NCBI GenBank assembly: GCA_949358305.1
Contig: OX442315.1
Span: forward strand, 16,084,427 to 16,148,426
DNA length: 64,000 bases
Source: Strigamia acuminata
Lineage: Eukaryota; Arthropoda; Chilopoda; Geophilomorpha; Linotaeniidae
Direction: 5' to 3'
The position numbers were made by a program, and so were the translations under genes. The notes under the pieces are model-generated. The model ran no database searches. It was not told the DNA's origin and worked only from the letters and a program-made list of their open reading frames with translations. Below, one piece after another: positions 33,766 to 42,359 of the stretch (the stretch's first letter is position 1; each line of letters opens with the position of its first letter).

Positions 33766-34469
33766 CTGAAAACAATCATAAAATTATTAATGAATTTTAA
33801 ATAAAAGGGTAAAAGTGCATTTTTTGTTTGTGGCAAATTCTTTAAAAATTGGTGTCGTATTTTCTTGATTCATGCTTATTCAATTGTGCGATGGTAACGA
33901 TAGATGGCAATGCACTAACTATACTGTATAGTCATCTTAATGGCCTTGCAACGATATTATATCTCATGTGAAAAAGCGATTACGCGATTTTCAATTTTAG
34001 ATAATACTCTTTATAAAATTCCTTCTCCATAAAATACCATGATGTTATTACATACAAATAGAAATATACAGCACTCCGAAATGTTAAGGAAAGTTATGAC
34101 AAAGATATAAGGAAAATCTACCTCAACAGCCTGCGGTGACCGAAGTCAGTTTCGTTTTAAGTTTGTCCAACTAGCGCCATCTGACGCCGAAATACCACAA
34201 AATATACAAATATGTCTGTAAGTATCGTGCAAAAATAGAACGAAATTTTTCCCAGAAATAAAAAATAAAAAATAATAAAATGTTTTTAAAACTCCAGAAT
34301 GAATGAAAACAGCTTTTTTATCTTATAAAATATGTGTAGTGATAAATGTGACAGTGCCAGAGTCAATATGGACTCTGACAGTGCTACGAGGTCACGTGAC
34401 ATCCAAAATGGCGTCTTTTCCCGTTTATTTTTTAAACCAAAACATCGCACTTTCAATTCAAAAAAAATT
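33766..34469. other. 5' UTR intron and upstream region of BTB gene 4
   Basis: Conserved with the regions upstream of genes 3 and 5 (CTCCATAAAATACC, AATATACAGCACTCCGAAA, AAAATGGCGTCTTTTCCCG). Carries the inferred first UTR exon near 34122. No separate gene. Confidence 0.5.
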
Positions 34470-34715
34470 ATAAATAGTGAACAATATTTTTATTTCATTA
34501 TTAAATTCCAAGATACAAATAGTTACCAGAAAACACCACTGTTCATTGTTAACCGCATTCTGTACTGCTTTTTTGGCACAAGCCATTTCCACTAAATCCT
34601 AAACAAAACAAAAAACCATTTACAAATTACAAATCACAAATCACATCGAACAACCACAACAACCAGAATCACCTTATATCGCTTCATGTAATCTTTTTTA
34701 CTCCTAACAATCTAT
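34470..34715 (-). pseudogene. DNAJC2 3'-end fragment, copy 2
   Basis: Matches DNAJC2 from the last intron through part of the penultimate exon. The last-exon homology is complete here (GTTAACCGCATTCTGTACTG, CATTTCCACTAAATCC). CCTTATATCGCTTCATGTAATC corresponds to the MKRYK codons. Homology ends near AATCTATAGTCGAACACC. Substitutions destroy the reading frame of the SANT exon. Confidence 0.85.
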
Positions 34716-34956
34716 AGTCGAACACCCGTCAGTACAGATTCACCCCAGAATGTCTAAGGCCAAAATGTATAAGCGGAAATGTCTAATAAGTTTTCTTTTC
34801 TTTTTTTCTTAGAAGGGGGACGTAGCCCTCCTTGACCCCCCCAGACCTGACCTTATCCGGTTTTAGCAAGATCGGCAAAATGAGGATTAACACAAATGGC
34901 AAATTAATTTTATTTCAAAAATTAGACATTATTGATTAGAATTTTGTCCATTAGAC

Positions 34957-35975
34957 CAGCGTTTCCCAAACGGTGAGGCGCGAGCTGATTTTTGGTGGGG
35001 CGCGACGCATTGCTCACAAAACTTTTTTTTTTTAAATTTTAACAATCAAACTAACTTTTAGACATGATGCCCTCCCCCTAGAATAGTGCACTTGTCTTGT
35101 CGTCTAGAAGAATCTATTCTATCTAGACAATACACAACTGCCAAATTCAAATCCATTTCAGTTTGTGTGCTCAATTCTATTATGGATAAATGGCTGATAA
35201 ATAAGCCTTCATGCTCATAAAATTATATGTAAAATTGTATAAAATTGTATGCAATTGTATGCAATACAGTCGAAACTCTTTATAACAAATCGCGATATAA
35301 CGAATTATCGCTATAACGAATTGTTGAAAATGACTTGGTTGGCCAGCCATAGAACACCATGTTAAATATTTTCGTTATAACGAATTTCGATATAACGAAT
35401 TATTCGTTATAACAAACAAGTTTTCAGGTACACTAATACCCATAAGATCTCGTTATAACGAATTTTCAAAACTGATCACATGACTCACAACATCCGATGC
35501 CCATAAGCACAGGAAAATCAAAATTTTCCGGTTTTAAAATGACTGCCATACAAAAGGCAATTTTTATTGAGAACAAGTTGAACATTTTTAATGCCATTGA
35601 TGACAATGGCAAGAAGCCACCAATTGTAGTAGATGAGTTTAATTTGCCCGGTTCTACAATTTTTAACAATTTTAAAGAATTGGGATAAAATTGACATGAA
35701 ACTTGCATTTCTAAGAATAAATAATATTGTTTATGATAAAATTTAATTTTTTTTGCCTAATTCGTTTTAACAAACTCTCGTTATAACGAATCAATTTTCC
35801 GATCCCTTGCGATTCGTTATATAGAGTTTCGACTGTATTATATAAAAATTTCTTTTTTCTTTTTAGTAGTTCATTTTTGAAAAATTTAATGCACCGGTAT
35901 TTTAGATGAAGTGGGGCACGGAAGATCGCCTTGCTTAAAAATGGGGCGCGATGCTAAAAAGTTTGAGAACCCTTG
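34957..35975. mobile_element. hAT-like MITE containing a nested pogo-like element
   Basis: Ends CAGCGTTTCCCAAAC and, inverted, CAAGGGTTCTCAAAC resemble the CAGNGGTTCTCAAAC ends of hAT elements. They are flanked by 8-bp repeats CATTAGAC (34949-34956) and CTTTAGAC (35976-35983), 7 of 8 identical. GGGGCGCGA motifs occur inside both ends. The central 569 bp belong to a later insertion. Confidence 0.75.
35267..35835. mobile_element. Pogo/Tigger-like element, internally deleted
   Basis: Inverted ends CAGTCGAAACTC(T/A)(T/T)TATAAC are flanked by TA on both sides (35265-35266 and 35836-35837), the Tc1/mariner superfamily target. Inner subterminal repeats of GTTATAACGAATT type occur at both ends. A short plus-strand ORF at 35497-35688 reads KMTAIQKAIFIENKLNIFNA and FNLPGSTIFNNFKELG, resembling the N-terminal CENP-B/psq helix-turn-helix of pogo transposases. 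The DDE catalytic part is missing. The element is non-autonomous and sits inside a hAT-like MITE. Confidence 0.85.
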
Positions 35976-36068
35976 CTTTAGACATTTTGTCCATTAGACA
36001 TTTTGGATTAGACATTTTGGGATTAGACATTTTGGGATTAGACATTTTGGCATTAGACATTTTGGGCG
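35976..36068. repeat. TAGACATTTTGGGAT short tandem array
   Basis: Six to seven 15-16-bp units of ATTAGACATTTTGG(G/C) type. Related single units lie at 34913-34956 on the other side of the hAT-like element, so that element landed within the array. Confidence 0.85.
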
Positions 36069-36167
36069 CCACCCTCAGTAATCAGCTCTATAGAAGATGC
36101 CAATGGTCTACAACCAGGTAAGTTAGGGCTGACTGGAAACAAATTTACTACCAGGAAATCCGAAGAA

Positions 36168-36383
36168 TGTTGGAAATCGTGTGGTTGAAATAATGCAACA
36201 TCATCGTAGGGTTAAGGAAATACAAGTGATTTTATTTAGAACAATTCACAGGTTAAATATGATGACACTTAGCCATGATTGGCTGTTACAGAATGGACGT
36301 TTCTTGGACGTATCAGCGACAGGCGCGGAACGTCCGAGCGCCCTCTCGCGACGTATTGGCGGCCGACACACATATGTCCAACA
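36168..36383 (-). repeat. LTR (3' LTR relative to transcription)
   Basis: 216 bp, TG...CA ends, contains 13 bp (ACACTTAGCCATG-like, near 36263) absent from the other LTR. Confidence 0.95.
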
Positions 36384-36428
36384 AATTCTCCTCTCGGACC
36401 GTCAATACTCACACTTAATACAAATTAA

Positions 36429-39400
36429 TTACACTTTACAAATTCGATTCCTCTCAATCTTGCCATCCGCGTTCGAAAACTTCTTCGCATTCCCTTGCTG
36501 GTTTTTTATTTTTGTAATAAAATCTTCTGTCTTACTCCGCACAGCTTTCTTTTCGTGATTCGCGCTTTCCTCGTGGCTGTTGTCGACTATCGGTGTTTTC
36601 CCGTATTTTCGGCGTCTGCGTTTTTTCTTCTTTTTGCGATTCGTTCTGATTTTACCATTTGGGGTCACGTCTTTGCTCTCGAAAATTTCGCGTTTGCTTT
36701 CTTCGTGTAGGAGCAATTTGACCGAATCGTAATTCCCACCATCTTCGTCGTGTCTCACGCCGATTCCATCGTACTTTGAACTTTGTAAGTCTGCACCGAT
36801 CTTCTCTTCCAGGCTTGCAGCTTGTAAATCGCGTCCTTCTCCATCGTTCTTGGAAATTTCGTCGAGTCTATCCAATCCCGCATTAAACTCGTCTTGTGTC
36901 TTGTCGTCGGGCCCATCTTGGTCAAGCACGAATTTACTACGTTTTTGATTGTCGTCGCGCTCGATCTTGTATTCTGCGTCCAAAACGTCGTGCTTTGCGT
37001 TGGATTCGACCCTTTCTCTTCCCAAGTCGCTCCTCGTGCGTACGTCCTTGCTCCATGTGTCGCAGTCGTCGTCACTCCTCTCACCGTTGTTTACTTTGTA
37101 ATTGCACACTTGATTTTCGTTCGAACTCGGCCCAACCCTGTCGGAACCAATCGAGTGTACCGCTTCGATCCCTTTCGAAATACTGGCCATTGAACTTGTA
37201 ACTTGTTCACGCTCGGTCTCGATCTTGTCTTCTATCTTCTTCATTCGTCCCCAAGACTCGATCGAATTCACGGCTTTCTTCGCACTCCGAAATTGTTTTG
37301 ACATCAACTTCATCTCCTCGTCCATCCACTCCTCGGATTTAATCGGTTCCATTTCGTCGTAGTAGGGTTCGATTTCTTCCGATACATTGGCCATCGCTCT
37401 TGATTTTATTCGCATTAGTTCTTCTTCGCTCGCCGTTTTTTCTGCAAGATTTCGAACTTGGCACTCTGCCATCGTGGCTCTCGGCGCGCGTCGTTGAGTG
37501 GGCGGTGGCGGTTCGGCTTCCTCGTCGCTTTGGATTTCATCTTGCGCGTTCTCCTCTCGATTCCCGTCTATTATTTCGTCATTTTCATCTGCGTGCTTGA
37601 ATTTTTCTTCGTCAGAACTCGTCTTGATTTCAGATTCGATCTCCAAGTCGGTGTATTCGGGTTGCTTCGCGGTATCGGCTTCACTGCGTAGCATCGGCGC
37701 GCCCAACTCGTTCTCGTCGAATTTTACATTTCGTTCCTCGTTCTCCTCTTGATTTTCGGTCACGGATTCGTCGTTTCCGAGTAAAGCATCAGGATCTACT
37801 TCAGGTGTCGACTTGTGTTGCGCATCGAATTCGGAAATCTCCGCTTTAAACTTGTTTAATTTCGCATCGGACTCGTCTGGTTTTGTTTCGAAAAAATTCC
37901 CGACTTGCGTTTTTCTGCACGGTACCGATTCATTCAACTCGTTTACGTCAGACTCTTGTAATTTTACGACAAATCTAGCCAATTTCGCATCCAATCTAGC
38001 TTCTTTTACGTCGAATTCGCCAAGTTTCTCGTCAAGCTTTGCTAACTTTGCATTAATTTCTTCTAGTTTCGCATCTACTTCCGCTCGCTCCGCAGCAATG
38101 TCCGCTCGTTTTGAATCAAGTTTGGCATTCTTGTTTTCAAAATCATCCGATTCTTCGTTTTTCTCGATGATTTTTACGTTTGTCTCGCCAATTTTTACTT
38201 TCGTCTCGCCAATTTTTACATTCGTCTCGTCAATTTTTACGTTCGTCTCGCCAATTTCTTCGTCGTTCTCTTCAAATTCGTCATCGTCTTCTTCGTAATC
38301 TGGATCATATTCGTCGTCTATTTCATAATCGCCAAAAACGTTAAATCTGAATCGGATTTTATCTCTTCTTCTATCATCGTCGTTGTTCCACGTATCGTCG
38401 TCTTCGTCCTCCGCATCATCGTTTTCCTTCTCCGCGTCGTCGTCTTCGCTCTTCTCATTGTCGTCTACGATGTGGCATTCTTCTTTTTGTTCATCGGCGT
38501 CGTGCCACGTGCGTCCGTCAGCGCCGCTCCACGTATTGCCGTCGTCGGATCTTGGGAATCGATATTCTTTCCTCACGGCTTCCGTAGGTGTCGAAATTTC
38601 AGTCGCGCACAAGTTTCCTTCGGGTTCCAGATTCTGCTTGAATGTGGCACGTTTGGTATTCGTTCTCTCTCTCTTTGGTTTTGTGCAAGCTGACGCCTTG
38701 TGCCCGCTCCCTTCGCAGTTGAAGCAGAAAATTGGGTTTTTGCAATCACTCGCCATGTGTCCAGGTTTGTTACAATTATAACACTTCCTCGTGACTTCAC
38801 GTTTTTCAAACTTCTTCCGGCCATCCGCTCTGTACGCGACGTCCGCGCTTCCTTCGATTTTTATGTTGTTCTGCGTCTCACGTGATCTCAAAATTTTTCG
38901 CGCATCTTGTAGTGTAGTCGTTTTATTTGCTCTGATGCCCTCGGCCGTGGCGTCAAATTCTTCTCGCAATCCCCTTAATATCGCGTATTTGGCCTGAGTT
39001 TCCTTTATATCCCCTCCGTACGAGGCGCATTTAGTTCTCAGTGCCTCGACTCGGTTTACGTACTGGTCTATTGTCTCTTTCGCGGTCATTTTGAGGCGCA
39101 GCAACTCGTCCAAGCACTCGTACTGGAGATCTGTTGTATCGATCTCCATATTTTTCTTTATGTCGTCCCAAAGTTGTTTAGCGGTTAATGCGTCGTCGTA
39201 ACGTAGTACCTGCTCATCGTTTAGGGTTCCGATCAGTATTCCCTTCGCGGCGTTGTTGCTCTTCCGCCACGTTTTCCACGTTTTCTCGTCCTCATCGTGG
39301 GTCGCCTCTCCCTTAACTGGTCGTTTGGGCTCCGTCTCTTCGATCGCGGTGTCCCACAAATCTCGTTCATTGAGTGCGGCCTTTACTCGTTTGGACCACA

Positions 39401-39464
39401 GCAAATAGTTACCGTCGTGTAACAATTCTATCTGGTTGCGGATTTTCGTCGTTGAATCCGTCAT
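36429..39464 (-). CDS. gag: Retrotransposon Gag polyprotein (Copia/UBN2 type), 1011 residues
   Basis: The N-terminal about 230 residues are a Copia-type Gag: LLHDGNYLLWSKRVKAALNE, LWDDIKKNMEIDTTDLQY, LDELLRLKMTAKETIDQYVN. Two CCHC zinc knuckles follow near residues 225-265 (CYNCNKPGHMASDC and CFNCEGSGHKASAC), the nucleic-acid-binding part of Gag. The remaining about 740 residues are extremely acidic and charged, with a short tandem repeat (units of NVKIGET type near 38170-38260) and coiled-coil-like KLDEKLGEFD segments. I see no aspartic protease DTG/DSG, integrase HHCC/DDE or reverse transcriptase YVDD box. The ORF is open throughout. The product is expected to build virus-like particles only in company of Pol from another element. 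Confidence 0.93.
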   Translation of the reverse strand: MTDSTTKIRNQIELLHDGNYLLWSKRVKAALNERDLWDTAIEETEPKRPVKGEATHDEDEKTWKTWRKSNNAAKGILIGTLNDEQVLRYDDALTAKQLWDDIKKNMEIDTTDLQYECLDELLRLKMTAKETIDQYVNRVEALRTKCASYGGDIKETQAKYAILRGLREEFDATAEGIRANKTTTLQDARKILRSRETQNNIKIEGSADVAYRADGRKKFEKREVTRKCYNCNKPGHMASDCKNPIFCFNCEGSGHKASACTKPKRERTNTKRATFKQNLEPEGNLCATEISTPTEAVRKEYRFPRSDDGNTWSGADGRTWHDADEQKEECHIVDDNEKSEDDDAEKENDDAEDEDDDTWNNDDDRRRDKIRFRFNVFGDYEIDDEYDPDYEEDDDEFEENDEEIGETNVKIDETNVKIGETKVKIGETNVKIIEKNEESDDFENKNAKLDSKRADIAAERAEVDAKLEEINAKLAKLDEKLGEFDVKEARLDAKLARFVVKLQESDVNELNESVPCRKTQVGNFFETKPDESDAKLNKFKAEISEFDAQHKSTPEVDPDALLGNDESVTENQEENEERNVKFDENELGAPMLRSEADTAKQPEYTDLEIESEIKTSSDEEKFKHADENDEIIDGNREENAQDEIQSDEEAEPPPPTQRRAPRATMAECQVRNLAEKTASEEELMRIKSRAMANVSEEIEPYYDEMEPIKSEEWMDEEMKLMSKQFRSAKKAVNSIESWGRMKKIEDKIETEREQVTSSMASISKGIEAVHSIGSDRVGPSSNENQVCNYKVNNGERSDDDCDTWSKDVRTRSDLGRERVESNAKHDVLDAEYKIERDDNQKRSKFVLDQDGPDDKTQDEFNAGLDRLDEISKNDGEGRDLQAASLEEKIGADLQSSKYDGIGVRHDEDGGNYDSVKLLLHEESKREIFESKDVTPNGKIRTNRKKKKKRRRRKYGKTPIVDNSHEESANHEKKAVRSKTEDFITKIKNQQGNAKKFSNADGKIERNRICKV

Positions 39465-39619
39465 GTCGTCTTCTCAAAAAACACGTGCTCGCTCAAAATT
39501 TTCAGACTTTTACTGCTCGTCTTTTCTTCTTCGAGTTTGTACGCCTCGTGTTTTGACTTGTAATCGTCAGGTATCTTTAACGTCGTCGGTGGATTGTTAA
39601 CCGTTCATCTGCTACCATT

Positions 39620-39822
39620 TGTTGGAAATCGTGTGGTTGAAATAATGCAACATCATCGTAGGGTTAAGGAAATACAAGTGATTTTATTTAGAACAATTCA
39701 CAGGTTAAATATGATGATTGGCTGTTACAGAATGGACGTTTCTTGGACGTATCAGCGACAGGCGCGGAACGTCCGAGCGCCCTCTCGCGACGTATTGGCG
39801 GCCGACACACATATGTCCAACA
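39620..39822 (-). repeat. LTR (5' LTR relative to transcription)
   Basis: 203 bp. Adjacent to the primer-binding site with a two-base gap, which fixes the direction of transcription as minus. Confidence 0.95.
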
Positions 39823-40080
39823 AAGAAGTCGGGCCACGGGACGGTCAGTTACTTATTGCTTGGAAAAAAAGAAATCGGCTCGAACTCCGATCCTCCCCTT
39901 TGCCGGACAACTGCGCTATATCAACGGGACTCTTAACAGAATCACAAACCAAAATTCTCTTTTACTAACCAAACTTGCATGTTCACAAACAACATAGCCC
40001 CTTTTAACTTTCACCAGCCCTGTACCAATGCTTAATCAAACGCTTTTATTATGCTGAAATTACAATGTTTAGTAATAATA

Positions 40081-41781
40081 CTACCAGTATAAACACAAAT
40101 TCAAACTTAGAATGTAATCTATATCATTTGCCAACATTTTACAAGGTTTACTACTTGCCCAGGTGTACACCCCAATTTTATGAAATCCGTTAACAGTATC
40201 AACAACATACGGTAAAGCAGAATCATTTTTCATACAAATATTCATCAGCCCGTCGCTTTGAAACACATGAAAACTATTATTTTTAAAGCTGTAAAACAAA
40301 CTTTTAACAAAACACGAACTTGTAACTTCGCTTAGTCTGGTAATCGTCACGATCCATCTCTGATTTTTCCTCGCACATATATAAAGGATTTTATTGCAAT
40401 TATTCATCAAATAAATGCGCTCGGCTGAAGTGACGCATAAGTTCACGTACGACGACGTCCCGTTCAACTCGATGTTCTGCGGGATCCACTCGTTGGCCTC
40501 GCAGTCGTACGAACAAACCGACAATGTCGACCTCGAATTTTGTAGCGTTTTATTGATTATATAAATAGTGCCGTCGAATTCAACCACGAGAAATCTTTTC
40601 GCATCATATTCTGGAAAAGTCGCTATTTCTTCCCAACCTTTGCCAGGATTAGATTCGACATTTAAACGTCGAAAATTGTGCGGTTCAAATACGTAAAGAT
40701 TAGCGCCGCAGAAAATAGCGTGAAAACAAAATGGCTGCGTATTGTCGGCAGGAAACGGGCAGTAATTCGTCCAGGTTTTAGTTTCAACGTCCAGACAATA
40801 CAATTTTTCAGCAGTAAAAAAATAAATATTGTTTACATGAGCAAAAACGTACATGATGTTGTCACGTTTTAATTGCTCCGGTTTGGTGAAATCCTTTATC
40901 GGCAACCAACGTTCTTCTCGGTGGTCGAAAAATTCGCAGCTAATTACTTCCTCTCGAATGTTCATCAAACCGGTGTGCGCAGTTCTTTTCCACCATTTTT
41001 CGACGGCGGCGCATCGGATCATTTTTTGTAATTTTGGAACTTGCCAACAGAGCGGGTCTTCGAAAAACTTGATAATAAAGGCGGGCGACATATTGGAATA
41101 ATGGATGTTGTCTAGCAAGAGATTCAATTGGGAAATTCTGGTTTCCGGTTCCCGTTTAGTCCAATTTAAAAGAGCTAGAACGGTTTCGTCATTCGAAAGT
41201 GGGAAATGTTGGTTTTGTATTAGTTCTCTCACAAATTGGTGCGGTAGTTGCAAATATTCGTCCGAAGTTTGCACTTGGTAGAATCGTTCGCTCAAATAGT
41301 TCACTAATGAATCCTTGGGTTGAGTCATGCCGTATTTTACAAATGTCTGCCATTGTTGCAGGAATTTTTGTGGCGAAAGTGACGCGATGAGTTTGTCGGA
41401 ACATAATTTCACTACGGGCAATACTTCCATGTAATCCGCAGCTTCAAGAATTAATTCCAATTGGGTGTTTTTGACGTTTTCGGCGTTGTCGGCGTTTTCG
41501 TGCAGGTTGATTTGACCGGTGTACATGTACTGCAATATATGTTCGGTCGCATTTGGGTCCAATGGCGCTGTTATTTCCAATGGAGCATTTTCGCCTTCTT
41601 TCATGTCAAGTATAAACATGGCTTTCAAGAAGGGACTGTTTGCCGCTAACACAACTTTGTGTCCTGCGAAAACAAGAGGGCCGCACTTTATAGTCACGTC
41701 AGTAAATATCGACTTGTTATGCATGTCAGTCATATTCTTCATTGCTCTGGCGAAGTGTTGTTGTTCGTCTTCTGTATCCAT
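40081..41781 (-). CDS. BTB-BACK-kelch-like protein 5 (intact)
   Basis: A single coding exon of 566 residues. BTB about residues 25-135 (FTDVTIKCGPLVFAGHKVVL, SPFLKAMFILDMKEG), BACK to about 265, kelch-like C-terminal half (NNIYFFTAEKLYCLDVETKT, FRRLNVESNPGKGWEEIATF, CEANEWIPQNIEL), ending MLANDIDYILSLNLCLYW. It lacks the Ser/Asp insert of gene 4. GTTTCAG directly precedes the ATG, and a donor near 41976/41975 suggests a short 5' UTR intron. This copy lies next to the functional DNAJC2 gene, so it probably marks the original locus of the duplication unit. A cullin-3 adaptor role is inferred from domain order. Confidence 0.88.
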   Translation of the reverse strand: MDTEDEQQHFARAMKNMTDMHNKSIFTDVTIKCGPLVFAGHKVVLAANSPFLKAMFILDMKEGENAPLEITAPLDPNATEHILQYMYTGQINLHENADNAENVKNTQLELILEAADYMEVLPVVKLCSDKLIASLSPQKFLQQWQTFVKYGMTQPKDSLVNYLSERFYQVQTSDEYLQLPHQFVRELIQNQHFPLSNDETVLALLNWTKREPETRISQLNLLLDNIHYSNMSPAFIIKFFEDPLCWQVPKLQKMIRCAAVEKWWKRTAHTGLMNIREEVISCEFFDHREERWLPIKDFTKPEQLKRDNIMYVFAHVNNIYFFTAEKLYCLDVETKTWTNYCPFPADNTQPFCFHAIFCGANLYVFEPHNFRRLNVESNPGKGWEEIATFPEYDAKRFLVVEFDGTIYIINKTLQNSRSTLSVCSYDCEANEWIPQNIELNGTSSYVNLCVTSAERIYLMNNCNKILYICARKNQRWIVTITRLSEVTSSCFVKSLFYSFKNNSFHVFQSDGLMNICMKNDSALPYVVDTVNGFHKIGVYTWASSKPCKMLANDIDYILSLNLCLYW

Positions 41782-42359
41782 CTGAAACTAATCAGAATAC
41801 AACTCATGAATTAGAAATAAAAGAATAAAAGTGTATTTTTTGTTTGTGGCAAAATTTTAGCTATTAATCGTTATGAAATAAATTCATTCTCCATAAAATA
41901 CCGTGACGTTTTTGACACACAAATAGAAATATACAGCACTCCGAAAGTTATGACAAAGATAAAAGGAAAAATTACCTTAAAGCGTGCGATTTCCGAGGTT
42001 AGTTTCGTTTCAACTTTGTGCAAACTACCGTAGCGTCATCCAATGACGAAATACACATGTATTCTCCGAACGTTTTATGCAAAAGTACAATGACATTTTC
42101 CCCAGATATAAAAAATAAATCATAATAAAATGTTTCTAAAACTCCAAAATGAATGAAAACAGCCTTTTTATCTTACAAAACATGTGTAATGTTAAGATAC
42201 AGTGCTACGAGGACACGTGACACCCAAAATGGCGTCTATTTCCGTTTATTTTTGAAACCAAAACATCGCATTTTCCAATAAAAAAAAAGCAAATTAAAAA
42301 TAGTTAACAATATTTTTATTTCATTATTAATTTCCAAGATACAACTATTAAATAAAACA
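41782..42359. other. Region between BTB gene 5 and DNAJC2
   Basis: Holds the inferred 5' UTR intron and promoter of BTB gene 5 (conserved with genes 3 and 4) and the 3' UTR of DNAJC2. No further gene. Confidence 0.55.

Larger units (their letters stand above)
36168..39822 (-). mobile_element. Gag-only Copia-type LTR retrotransposon
   Basis: A compl ete 3655-bp LTR element. LTRs at 36168-36383 (216 bp) and 39620-39822 (203 bp) are virtually identical except for a 13-bp gap. Both begin TGTTGG and end CCAACA and lie between 5-bp target duplications AAGAA (36163-36167 and 39823-39827). Transcription runs on the minus strand. A primer-binding site at 39617-39601 (TGGTAGCAGATGAACGG on the minus strand) fits the 3' end of initiator tRNA-Met over its first ten bases. 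A purine tract (GAGAGGAGAA) precedes the other LTR. The only ORF is a large gag. No room remains for pol: the ORF ends 45 bp from the LTR. Near-identical LTRs point to recent insertion. Confidence 0.93.

Noticed and set aside
37813-38298. Ser/Phe-rich ORF opposite the gag gene
   Set aside because: It is the antisense of the acidic repeat region of gag; composition comes from the GAA/GAC-rich codons of the real frame.
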